DNA of 64,000 nt from JAGVPT01 sp963827085 (lineage in GTDB: Bacteria; Bacteroidota; Ignavibacteria; UBA10030; UBA8401): the NCBI GenBank assembly GCA_963827085.1, contig CAWGZY010000003.1:868001-932000 (forward strand), in the 5' to 3' direction. Both the position numbers and the translations under genes were made by a program. A model generated the notes under the pieces. It was given only the letters and a program-made list of their open reading frames with translations, ran no database searches and was not told the origin of the DNA. Shown one piece after another: positions 25,867 to 34,196 of the stretch (position 1 is the stretch's first letter; the number at the start of each line of letters is the position of its first letter).

Positions 25867-27396
25867 TCAGGACTTGTGATCGCGTTCCTTGAACATTTCC
25901 TGAAGACGGACGCGGTCGGGCTTTCCGGAAGAAGTTTGCGGAAAACTTTCTAACTGCCAGATAACATCCGGGCGCAAATATTCGGGCATCTGAGTTTTAC
26001 TGTAGAGGGACAATTCCTTTTGTGAAAATGTTTTAGGATCGGAAGGCACAAGAGCGATAACGATAGTGCTTTTCACTTCATCGAAGGGGACCGCAAATGC
26101 TACCGCGTGTTGAACCATACGCGATGCGAAAATGCACTCTTCAATTTCTTCCGGACTTACGCGCATACCGTGCGACTTAATCAATTGATCTTTGCGGCCG
26201 ATAAAATACAGGTACCCTTCTTCATCTGTTTTCACATAGTCCCCCGAGTATACAGCAATCTCCGCTTGTCCTCCTTTTCCCTGCTGGAATGGAGCCGGCC
26301 GGAATCTTTTGGCGGTGTTTTCAGGATCTTTCCAGTACCCGATTGCGATGTTTGCCCCGCGGTGGACAAGTTCTCCTTCTTCCCCCGGTTTGCACAATTC
26401 ATCTCGCTCATTGAGCACTAAGAGTTCTACGTTCGGAATTGCTTTTCCAATAGAGCCTGGGCGAACATCTACTTGATCCGGCGGAAGATAGGTAGAACGG
26501 AACGCCTCTGTGAGACCAAACATTAAATAGATCCGGACATGCTGATGAACCTGCCGGAAAAGCTTCGTGATACTTTCCGGCATACGCCCGCCGGTGTTCG
26601 TGATATAGCGGAGATGTGGAAACACCGTTTTGATGAACGGCGACCGGTCCCCTGCTAACTGCTGCCATACCATCGGCACAGCCCCCATGCCCGTGACCCG
26701 CTCACGATCCAGCGTATTACAGATATCAGCCGGCAGCACAGAACGCTGTATCACCAAAGTCCCACCGATAAGCAATGCTGTTAACAATTGATTGAGCCCG
26801 TAATCGAAACTAAATGGCAATAGGCTGATAATGATCTCATCCGGTGTGAGATGAAGATAGTCTGTCACGATACGGGCGCCGGAAATGAGGTTGTCATGCG
26901 AGAGCATGATCCCTTTGGGCATACCGGTAGAGCCCGACGTGTAGATGATGAGAGCAAGATCGGTTCCGATAACGCGAGCGGGACTACGTTGCCCGTCTGC
27001 CGGCTTTTCAGTATCGACCGCGAGAACGCGATCGGCGTTCAATGGACATTCAGTCAGCGAAGTGCGAAGACGATTGTTAGTAATGAGAAAGGAAGCTTCC
27101 GAATGAGCAAGAATGTAGTTGACCTGCCGATTTTTTAGAACATCATTGATAATAACGACAACGGCGCCAAGAGACCACACGGCAAAAAGAGCAACAACAG
27201 ATTCAACGGAGCGCTGCAGGTAAATGGCAACATGGTTGCCTCGTTGTACTCCCCTGACTTGCAACAGCGCTGCAAATTGTTCGGTCCGATGAATCAGTTC
27301 CGCGTAGGTGAGCCGGCGTTCTCCATCGACGACCGCAATATGTGACAATCTGTTGTCTCGCTGGTGATAGAGAAGATCGGATAAAGAATAGATCAT
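25867..27396 (-). CDS. AMP-dependent acyl/aminoacyl ligase (ANL superfamily)
   Basis: 509 aa stand-alone adenylation enzyme. ALIIYTSGSTGMPKG (about 149-162) is the ATP loop; FSFDYGLNQLLTALLIGGT, YLMFGLTEAFRSTYLPPD, SGDYVKTDEEGYLYFIGRKDQLIKSHGMRVSPEEIE and the C-terminal SSGKPDRVRL with its catalytic Lys are all present. It should form an acyl-adenylate and load it on CoA or on an acyl carrier protein. The ACP gene is 393 bp upstream in the same direction. The layout recalls the acyl-CoA ligase of exosortase-A-associated operons and NRPS-like stand-alone A domains. The substrate is unknown. Confidence 0.92.
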   Translation of the reverse strand: MIYSLSDLLYHQRDNRLSHIAVVDGERRLTYAELIHRTEQFAALLQVRGVQRGNHVAIYLQRSVESVVALFAVWSLGAVVVIINDVLKNRQVNYILAHSEASFLITNNRLRTSLTECPLNADRVLAVDTEKPADGQRSPARVIGTDLALIIYTSGSTGMPKGIMLSHDNLISGARIVTDYLHLTPDEIIISLLPFSFDYGLNQLLTALLIGGTLVIQRSVLPADICNTLDRERVTGMGAVPMVWQQLAGDRSPFIKTVFPHLRYITNTGGRMPESITKLFRQVHQHVRIYLMFGLTEAFRSTYLPPDQVDVRPGSIGKAIPNVELLVLNERDELCKPGEEGELVHRGANIAIGYWKDPENTAKRFRPAPFQQGKGGQAEIAVYSGDYVKTDEEGYLYFIGRKDQLIKSHGMRVSPEEIEECIFASRMVQHAVAFAVPFDEVKSTIVIALVPSDPKTFSQKELSLYSKTQMPEYLRPDVIWQLESFPQTSSGKPDRVRLQEMFKERDHKS

Positions 27397-27789
27397 GTTG
27401 TTTACAACAAAAATTATCGATGATATTTAAACTATGAGACTTCTGAATAAACCCAAAAAGTGTGTCTCGCGCCAAGACGCAAAGGCGCAAAATGATTGTA
27501 AACGACCACCATCAAAGATGGTGGCTTTTGAAAAGAAAAAGCATGTCATTCCACGCTTGACGCGAAATCCAGAGTCAATTATCGGAACTGGATTCCGGTT
27601 CTTCGTCCCGCCTGAGCGGGCATAGCCAACTGAACATTACCTCCGACAGAAGCGGTGGGTTTCTGCTTTGCACTAAATGAAATAAATGCGCCGCTTGGAC
27701 ACCTGGCAAGATATTTCAATTCGGGGAAATCGAGATTTTCCGGAGCCAATTGCGGCCTTTACTACGCAATGTATTTATGAATCTCCATG
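27397..27789. repeat. 393-bp gap with degenerate intergenic repeats
   Basis: It splits the ACP and AMP-ligase genes. It contains GTGTCTCGCGCCAAGACGC and AAAGGCGCAAAATG, a repeat type also seen near 37500-37650 (AACTTGAGACATCTGAAAA, GTGTCTCGCCAAG), and a CATTCC...GGATTCCGG hairpin-type sequence at about 27546-27600. No credible gene. Confidence 0.5.
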
Positions 27790-28056
27790 TCAGCCCCCTG
27801 CACCGCCAAGTTTGTGAAACATAAACGATTGAATCTTTGCGATCGAATCAAAATTCTCGGCCACGAGCTCTTTGTCTTCGAATTGAACTTCAAATGTCTG
27901 TTCGAGAAAACTGATCACTTCGAGTATACCTGTGGAATCAACCGTTCCTGAGCCGAGAAGCGATTCTTCTACACCGAGCTCTTGTCCGGTAAAAATAAAA
28001 TTTTCCTGGATGAAACTCTTGACTTTCAGTCCAATTTCTTCTTGACTGATCTTCAT
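27790..28056 (-). CDS. Acyl (or peptidyl) carrier protein
   Basis: 88 aa acidic four-helix protein. The phosphopantetheine site is GTVDSTGILEVISFLE with Ser41 after Asp40, matching the DS-G/x-L motif of discrete carrier proteins. The helices around it (KVKSFIQENFIF..., DKELVAENFDSIAKIQSF) fit. Its ATG overlaps the stop of the asparagine-synthase gene by 4 bases, so the two are translationally coupled. It should carry the acyl or aminoacyl group activated by the AMP-ligase downstream. The C-terminus LGGAGG is unusual but short. Confidence 0.9.
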   Translation of the reverse strand: MKISQEEIGLKVKSFIQENFIFTGQELGVEESLLGSGTVDSTGILEVISFLEQTFEVQFEDKELVAENFDSIAKIQSFMFHKLGGAGG

Positions 28057-30092
28057 AGGCGGTTTTCCTCAGTGGCGTGTTGTGCGTGATTGGACACTCG
28101 GTCGACGTTGGTTGCGAATGATATTTGATCTTCGGAGGAATGGCGATAGTCTTTCACAAAGAGGTGATACAGAAGCTGCGATGAAAGTATGCCAACGAGA
28201 GCCATGTTGTCGGAATTACTAAATGTCGCGGACATAATTGCATCCTTTCCTTTGGCGAGGCATTTTTGATAAAATTTGGAGACAGCCGCACTCTCGAATA
28301 ATCCGCTCTCGGTAAGAGCTTTCTCGGAGAGCATTTCTCTGACATAGTCCGGCGCATCCCTGCCAACGAATGAAATTGCATCCGGAGCCCGGTACGGCTG
28401 TTTTTGCCGCCGAACAATCTGATCGGGTATCACGCCTTGAGCCACTCTTTTGAGAATATGTTTTTCATCAAGAATCCGGAGCTTGTACTCTGCGGGAAGC
28501 CCGTTACAGAATTCCATGACGTCGGAATCAAGAAACGGAAAACGTCCTTCAACCGAATGCGCCATCAGCATTCTGTCCCCCTGCGATGAAATGAGATAGC
28601 CCGAGAGGAGCGTGACAACTTCAAGATATTGTGCCTGACCGAGTGGATCCCAGTTGCCAAATTTTTTGGGGAGCGATGAAAGAACATCCGGCGCAGGATT
28701 GGCACCGATGCTCCGGCGAATATCAGGGGAAAAGAATCTCTTCAAGGCAGAGGTCGTCGACCAGCGCGGACCGTGAGAAAAACCGGGGAGATGGGCACTC
28801 TCAAGACCCTGTTTCCAGAATTGGAGCGCGATCCCCTTGGTCTGATTGGGAGATCGGCCGAGATAGGGATAGAGACGTTCGAACAACCGTGGTCTGATTG
28901 TTGAATCAGGCTGACGCGACCAGAATTGACGAATTTTTGCTTCCCGAAAGAGATCGTACCCGGCGAGCATTTCATCCGCCCCTTCGCCCGTGAGAACGGC
29001 CTTGATCCCCGATCGGCGAACTTGCTGCGAGAGAAGATACAGCGGTGCAGGGGCCGTTCGCAATATCGGCCTTTCCGCATGCCACACGACTTCGGGAAAC
29101 ACGCGGGCAATATCGTGCCGTGAAACGACGATATCGTGGTGCGTGCTCGTGAGCTGCGAGGCCATCAGTTGCTGAAAGGCCGTTTCGTCAAATTCTGCAT
29201 CATCAAAACGAAGGGAGAATGTTTGAAAACTCCCCTCCTTCGCTTGTCGTCCCATCCAGGCGACGAGAGAGCTGTCGAGCCCGCCGGAAAGATAGCTTCC
29301 GACGGGAACGTCAGCGCGCAGCATTCGGAGTTCTGTTGCACGCATCAGTTTCTCTCGCAAAACCTCGGTCGCTTCGGCGATCGAGAGTGCATACGGTTCT
29401 CGAGCGTCGGCATACAGTGGCTGCCAGTAGAGCCATTCATGGTGCGCGCCACCACTATCGTAGATGCGCACGGATCCGGGGGGGATTTCTTCTATCCCTT
29501 CAAAAACGGAAACGGGGGCGATCGATGCCCAGTAGGTAAATGTTTGGTCAAGTCCCTGCGGATCTATCGATCGAGGTACCTCGGGGTCCGAAAAAATAGC
29601 TTTGACTTCGCTTGCGAACCAAATTTTTCCATGAGCTTCACGCACGAAGAGCGGGCGCACACCGATTCTATCGCGCGACAAAATGAGCTTTCGATTCCGG
29701 GCATCCCACAGAGCGAAAGCCCATTGTCCGTTAAACTTCAGAAAACAATCATTTCCCCATGCCTCGTACGCGTGAACAATAACTTCAGTGTCCGAGTGTG
29801 TCCGGAAACGATGGCCCAGCAATTGGAGCTCATTCCGCAACTCGATGTAGTTAAATATCTCCCCGTTAAAGACAATCCAAAGCGATCCATCTTCGTTGGA
29901 CATTGGCTGCTGTCCTCCGAGCAGGTCAATGATCGACAGCCGGGCATGTACGAGTCCGGCATGATGGTCCCGGTAGATTCCGAACTCATCCGGCCCGCGA
30001 TGGCGAATGGCTCCGATCATTGCACGCAACAATTCGGCGGATGGCGGAGCGTGCCGATCGTCTGTATGGATGATGCCAGCTATCCCGCACAT
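28053..30092 (-). CDS. Glutamine-hydrolysing asparagine synthase family amidotransferase
   Basis: 679 aa with both domains. Glutaminase: MCGIAGIIHTDD (nucleophile Cys2), RHRGPDEFG, HARLSIIDLLGGQQPM, NGEIFNYIELR. Synthetase: PVGSYLSGGLDSSLVAWMG (PP-loop at 269-275) and TGEGADEMLAGYD. It transfers ammonia from Gln to an AMP-activated carboxylate. Outside asparagine synthesis, such proteins make carboxamides on uronic acids (WbmE type) or act in exosortase-associated operons. Its coupling to an ACP gene (4-base overlap) argues for a modification role here. The reading frame is longer than E. coli AsnB (about 554 aa) by C-terminal extension. The gene upstream, NadE-like, is 889 bp away, the gap being filled by a repeat array. 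Confidence 0.93.
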   Translation of the reverse strand: MCGIAGIIHTDDRHAPPSAELLRAMIGAIRHRGPDEFGIYRDHHAGLVHARLSIIDLLGGQQPMSNEDGSLWIVFNGEIFNYIELRNELQLLGHRFRTHSDTEVIVHAYEAWGNDCFLKFNGQWAFALWDARNRKLILSRDRIGVRPLFVREAHGKIWFASEVKAIFSDPEVPRSIDPQGLDQTFTYWASIAPVSVFEGIEEIPPGSVRIYDSGGAHHEWLYWQPLYADAREPYALSIAEATEVLREKLMRATELRMLRADVPVGSYLSGGLDSSLVAWMGRQAKEGSFQTFSLRFDDAEFDETAFQQLMASQLTSTHHDIVVSRHDIARVFPEVVWHAERPILRTAPAPLYLLSQQVRRSGIKAVLTGEGADEMLAGYDLFREAKIRQFWSRQPDSTIRPRLFERLYPYLGRSPNQTKGIALQFWKQGLESAHLPGFSHGPRWSTTSALKRFFSPDIRRSIGANPAPDVLSSLPKKFGNWDPLGQAQYLEVVTLLSGYLISSQGDRMLMAHSVEGRFPFLDSDVMEFCNGLPAEYKLRILDEKHILKRVAQGVIPDQIVRRQKQPYRAPDAISFVGRDAPDYVREMLSEKALTESGLFESAAVSKFYQKCLAKGKDAIMSATFSNSDNMALVGILSSQLLYHLFVKDYRHSSEDQISFATNVDRVSNHAQHATEENRL

Positions 30093-30193
30093 AGAGAACT
30101 AATACCTTTTCTTAAAATTCGAATTGCCCTTTGTGTACACGCCGCAGGACGCATCTCTTCTTACGCCACGTTAATGGGAAATCTAGTCCTTTT

Positions 30194-31012
30194 CACTCTC
30201 GTTCCCAAACTCAGTTTGGGAACGAGTTGGTTGACTTGTTTTTTCGTCTGAAAATGTTGATCACGTGACACACTTCGTTCCCAATCGGAGATTGGGAACG
30301 AGAAAAACAAATTGAGACGTCGTTAGTGTGCCAACACTTGATGCGTCTCTCCTCATTCCGCGAAACGTGAATGTTGTCTTCACTCTCGTTCCCAAACTCA
30401 GTTTGGGAACGAGTTGGTTGACTTGTTTTTTTTGTCTGAAAATGTTGATCACGTGACACACTTCGTTCCCAATCGGAGATTGGGAACGAGAAAAAGGAAA
30501 TTAAGACGTCGTTAGTGTGCACAGCACTTGATGCGTCTCTCCTCACTCCGCGAAACGTGAATGTTGTCTTCACTCTCGTTCCCAAACTCAGTTTGGGAAC
30601 GAGTTGGTTGACTTGTTTTTTCGTCTGAAAATGTTGATCACGCAACACACTTCGTTCCCAATCGGAGATTGGGAACGAGAAAAAGGAAATTGAGACGTCG
30701 TTAATGTGCGCAACACTTGATGCGTCTCTCCTCACTCCGCAAAACGTGAATGTTGTTTTTAAGGAAGTCGCTGGTGAGAAATAACTGATTTCACTCTCGT
30801 TCCCAAACTCAGTTTGGGAACGAGTTGGTTGACTTGTTTTTTTTGTCTGAAAATGTTGATCACGTGACACACTTCGTTCCCAATCGGAGATTGGGAACGA
30901 GAAAAAGGAAATTAAGACGTCGTTAGTGTGCACAGCACTTGATGCGTCTCTCCTCACTCCGCGAAACGTGAATGTTGTCTTTAAGGAAGTCGCTGGTGAG
31001 AAATAACTGATT
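30194..31012. repeat. Four tandem copies of a 187-221-bp palindromic repeat
   Basis: Units start at 30194, 30381, 30571 and 30792. Each has two hairpins: a 12-bp stem (CGTTCCCAAACT, for example 30200-30211 with 30213-30224) with a 1-base loop, and an 11-bp stem (CGTTCCCAATC with GATTGGGAACG) with a 3-base loop. A conserved spacer with GAGACGTCGTTA follows. The last two units also carry 32 bp (30759-30790 and 30981-31012) that equal the 3' end of the NadE-like gene. The 248-residue frame across the array is a by-product of the repeat and not a gene. Confidence 0.95.
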
Positions 31013-32000
31013 CTTTCAAGAGAGTGATTTCCGGAACGTCTTGCGCAAGCAAAGGAGGTAGATGGAGGGGTAGCGTTGCCCGCCGTTTGGATTCAATATC
31101 GCGATACACCCGAGCGACCTGTTCCTTGGACAAACCAGTCGCCTCGGTAATCGCCTCTGCGGGATAATTGTGATTGTATGCGTACAAACAAAGATCCATC
31201 GTGTGATATGGAAGAGCAAAATAGAACTCTTCCTGGGTTTGGGCCAGGGAAAAAGTATCGGTAGTGGGAGCTTTGCTCCGGATTTTGAGAGGAATATCCA
31301 GAGCCTCGGCGAGCATATAAACCTGAGATTTGTATAAATGGGCGATTGGCTTGAAATCGGCACTGCCATCCCCGAGCTTAACAAAAAAACCCTGATCATA
31401 CTCGAGGCGATTCGGTGTTCCGCAAACAGCATAGTTCAGACGGTCGGCGTGAAAATATTCGACCATTCTGCGAGTGCGCTGTTTAAAGTTTGTTGCCGCA
31501 ACGATTTGTTGGTACGCCGTACTCGGCATCCTCACTGACTTTATTTCTCCGGAAGGAATCTCGAAGACCAATCGCGAGATATTCAGACGGTCTCCTTCGA
31601 GGATCGAAGGTATCACGATCTTATACTTCCATGTGTCCTCATAGTCCGGCTCTATCGCCCGCAATGCTTCCGATTGATACCGGTAACATCCTGCCGCCTC
31701 AAGAATAGAAGTAACGTCTTGAACTATTGATTGTATGCCAAGAAAATCGGCGAGTAATTTTCCGAGGAGAAGAGAATCCGGGGACGATGTTTTCTCCGGA
31801 AGCATGAGCGCCAAGACATGATCTTTCCCAAGCGCTTGTGCACACAAGGCGGCACAGACGGCACTATCGACGCCGCCGGACACAGCCACGACAGCTCCTC
31901 GTTTGTGAAGAACTCCGCCAACCTGTGCTTTGATGGAATCGGTGATCGATTTTATCACTTCTTGCGGCTGAACAGCCAGCAATTCTTTTTGAAATTTCAC
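30981..32000 (-). CDS. NAD synthase family ligase (NadE type, without glutaminase domain)
   Basis: 339 aa N-type ATP pyrophosphatase. VVAVSGGVDSAVCAAL (PP-loop, residues 38-53), then TNFKQRTRRMVEYFHADRLNYAVCGTPNRLEYDQGFFVKLGDGSADFKPI with the family's T-N-x-x-x-R and GD-G-D segments, and LGTxK-like AHLYKSQVYMLAEALDIP. Classical NadE amidates nicotinate adenine dinucleotide with ammonia. The position between AsnB and a PglE-like aminotransferase suggests a relative that amidates another acid, but a housekeeping role is not excluded. The last 11 codons are copied in the adjacent repeat array. The start at 32000 is 58 bases after the aminotransferase stop. Confidence 0.87.
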   Translation of the reverse strand: MKFQKELLAVQPQEVIKSITDSIKAQVGGVLHKRGAVVAVSGGVDSAVCAALCAQALGKDHVLALMLPEKTSSPDSLLLGKLLADFLGIQSIVQDVTSILEAAGCYRYQSEALRAIEPDYEDTWKYKIVIPSILEGDRLNISRLVFEIPSGEIKSVRMPSTAYQQIVAATNFKQRTRRMVEYFHADRLNYAVCGTPNRLEYDQGFFVKLGDGSADFKPIAHLYKSQVYMLAEALDIPLKIRSKAPTTDTFSLAQTQEEFYFALPYHTMDLCLYAYNHNYPAEAITEATGLSKEQVARVYRDIESKRRATLPLHLPPLLAQDVPEITLLKESVISHQRLP

Positions 32001-32058
32001 AGTCTTTTCGATCCTATGAGAAAGACGAAATTTTTCTTGACTATTGATGGTGATGTAA

Positions 32059-33183
32059 TTATTCCTTCATTGCGCTTTTGAAAACCCGTACAATTCGTTC
32101 AAGATCGGATTCCGTGAGCGCGCTCCCCGACGGCAGGCAAAGACCGGATTGAAAGAGCTGCTCTGAGAGACTGGCACCACGGAAAGGAAAGCCCCGAAAG
32201 ACCGGCTGCAGATGCATAGGCTTCCACAAGTGTCGCGATTCGATGTCGTTCTTTTCAAGAAGCAGACGAATCTCTTCGTTCGTGGAACCGAATTTTGCAG
32301 GATCTATGGTTAGGCACGTGAGCCAAAATGTCGATCTGCCGTTAGAGATCTCCGGCATAAACTTGATCCCCGGTAGACTTTCAAGGTGCTGACGATAAAA
32401 CTCATTAATCTCCCTCCTTCTATCCACTTTCTTGGTTAGATTTTTGAGTTGTCCTCTCCCCACTGCCGCCAGCAGGTTGCTGAGACGATAATTGTAACCA
32501 ACGTTCTTATGCTCGTAGTAGGGAACGGGTTCGCGCGCCTGTGTGGCAAGGTACCGGGCTTGCGTAATGAAATCTGGGTTGTCCGAAACAAGCATTCCGC
32601 CGCCGCTGGTCGTGATGATCTTATTCCCATTGAATGACAGGACGGCCATGTGGCCGAATTTTCCTGCACTCTTTCCCATATACTTCGCACCAAGCGCTTC
32701 TGCTGCGTCCTCGATCATCGGAACGTTATACTTTGCAAGGATCGGGAGAATGCGATTATAGTTTGCTACCTGGCCGTAAAGATCGACAACGATTGCAGCC
32801 GTCGGAAGCTTTCCTTTTCTGGACCGCTCGGCAAGTTCTTCTTCCAACAAGTCAGGATCCATGTTCCATGACGGCCAGTCGCTATCGATGAAGACCGGCG
32901 TTGCGCCGCAGTATCGGATCGCGTTTGCGGTGGCAGCGAATGTGAGGTCCGAACAAATCACATCATCCCCTTTTTCAATTCCCAGCATGATCAACGCGAG
33001 ATGTAATGCTGCGGTCCCGCTCGAAAGCGCAACGGCGTGGCCAATGCCGAGATGCTCACACATTTCCTTTTCAAATGCCTGGACGTGGGGACCAAGGGTC
33101 GTGATCCAATTGGAGTCGAACGCATCCACAAGCAGTTGTTTTTCCTGGCCATCGAGGTGTGGCGGAGATAAATAAATTCTCAT
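32059..33183 (-). CDS. Sugar aminotransferase, DegT/DnrJ/EryC1/StrS family (PglE-like)
   Basis: 374 aa PLP enzyme that puts an amino group on a keto-sugar nucleotide. The start MRIYLSPPHLDGQEKQLLVDAFDSNWITTLGP is characteristic of the PglE group (UDP-4-amino-4,6-dideoxy-GlcNAc transaminase). The PLP Lys is 188 in SFNGNKIITTSGGG; SSGTAALHLAL and IEDAAEALGAKY are also typical. With the PglF-like dehydratase at 18046 and the PglD-like acetyltransferases at 49.7-52.3 kb it would complete a bacillosamine pathway. It is 3 bp downstream of the ATP-grasp gene, in one operon with the decarboxylase. Confidence 0.92.
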   Translation of the reverse strand: MRIYLSPPHLDGQEKQLLVDAFDSNWITTLGPHVQAFEKEMCEHLGIGHAVALSSGTAALHLALIMLGIEKGDDVICSDLTFAATANAIRYCGATPVFIDSDWPSWNMDPDLLEEELAERSRKGKLPTAAIVVDLYGQVANYNRILPILAKYNVPMIEDAAEALGAKYMGKSAGKFGHMAVLSFNGNKIITTSGGGMLVSDNPDFITQARYLATQAREPVPYYEHKNVGYNYRLSNLLAAVGRGQLKNLTKKVDRRREINEFYRQHLESLPGIKFMPEISNGRSTFWLTCLTIDPAKFGSTNEEIRLLLEKNDIESRHLWKPMHLQPVFRGFPFRGASLSEQLFQSGLCLPSGSALTESDLERIVRVFKSAMKE

Positions 33184-33185
33184 TT

Positions 33186-34196
33186 TTAAGTCTTCAATGT
33201 TTCAATTAATATATCGTATTTTGCAAAAGGGCCTAGTTTTAATACTTTGAGCTTATCGGGTTTTTCACCTTTTAACCATTTTACGTACGCGTCGGGTATA
33301 TCGACGCCCGCTTCATGTGAAAAAGGATAACCTCCTCCAAATCTGGGGTTTAGTTCAAGCACATAGAATTTGCCGTCTTTTTCTAAAATATCGCAATCAA
33401 GAGTTCCTATATGCCGCAGTTTTGTTGCAATTTCCTTCCCCACATTAAATAACTCTGGGTTCTCTCTAATCACTGCTTTATCAGTCTCCCCGCTCCTCAT
33501 TGAAAGCTTTTCTTTGATTACACAGGTCACAAAACTTCCGCCAAAATCATTCAGGATGTCAAGTCCGTATTCTTTTCCAGGTATTTTTTCCTGAAACAGG
33601 ATTGCCCCATCAATATCCTTCATTGAAGCATTATTCAGAATAGATCTAGACAGCTGAATCTCCAAGAGTTTTTTAGAGAGGAACAGTTCTTCCATGTTTT
33701 CAGCAAAACTTATCCCAATAGAGGCACTCCCCCATCTCGGCTTTATGGCAATTGGAAACTGAATCTCTTTTCGTTCGATGGCTTGTTTAAGACTTTCAAA
33801 TGAAGAAAACGTCAGCGGTGAGAGAATGGAATGATCTGTCAAAAAATTGAAAGCCTTCCATTTATCAAAACATATATCGATGATCTCCTTATCAGAGACT
33901 AAGAGTTTTATCCCCGCTGATTCAATAACCTTCTTATGGTTTGCCAAGATCGGAAGCTCCAAATCATTCACCGATATTATGGCACCTATTTTTTTTATTT
34001 TGCAAAATCGTAATAGTTCTTCAATGTAGTTCGCTTCATACGCTTCAGGAAGAATAAAATAATCATCGCCACGTTTCAACGCTGGAGCTGTTATCTGCGT
34101 GTCTGCTGCGATTACACGTCCGCTTCGCCCCAAGGCATTCTTGAAGTATTCTACCAGATATACTCTTCGGCCGGCGCTTGTGATTAAAATATTCAT
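33186..34196 (-). CDS. ATP-grasp ligase, CarB-like single-domain type
   Basis: 336 aa. N-terminal Rossmann-like domain MNILITSAGRRVYLVEYF, ATP-binding FPIAIKPRWGSASIG and ILFQEKIPGKEYGLDIL, and the metal-binding end YVLELNPRFGGGYPF. These proteins form an amide or peptide-type bond through an acyl-phosphate. The gene overlaps the PLP decarboxylase by 4 bases, so the two are coupled: an amine made by the decarboxylase could be ligated by this enzyme. Its closest relative in the window is the ATP-grasp half of the fusion at 49662. It is A+T-rich compared with flanking genes, together with the decarboxylase, suggesting a shared history. Confidence 0.9.
   Translation of the reverse strand: MNILITSAGRRVYLVEYFKNALGRSGRVIAADTQITAPALKRGDDYFILPEAYEANYIEELLRFCKIKKIGAIISVNDLELPILANHKKVIESAGIKLLVSDKEIIDICFDKWKAFNFLTDHSILSPLTFSSFESLKQAIERKEIQFPIAIKPRWGSASIGISFAENMEELFLSKKLLEIQLSRSILNNASMKDIDGAILFQEKIPGKEYGLDILNDFGGSFVTCVIKEKLSMRSGETDKAVIRENPELFNVGKEIATKLRHIGTLDCDILEKDGKFYVLELNPRFGGGYPFSHEAGVDIPDAYVKWLKGEKPDKLKVLKLGPFAKYDILIETLKT

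Noticed and set aside
29136..30251. 371-residue plus-strand frame
   Set aside because: It runs antisense to the clearly conserved asparagine-synthase gene and has no family features.
30211..30957. 248-residue minus-strand open frame across the tandem repeats
   Set aside because: It repeats the same residues with each repeat unit, has no start signals, and simply reads through palindromic DNA; such frames are a known artefact of this kind of repeat.
30194..31012. CRISPR-like array
   Set aside because: Units are 187-221 bp and nearly identical throughout, with no short repeats alternating with unique spacers, and no cas genes are present.
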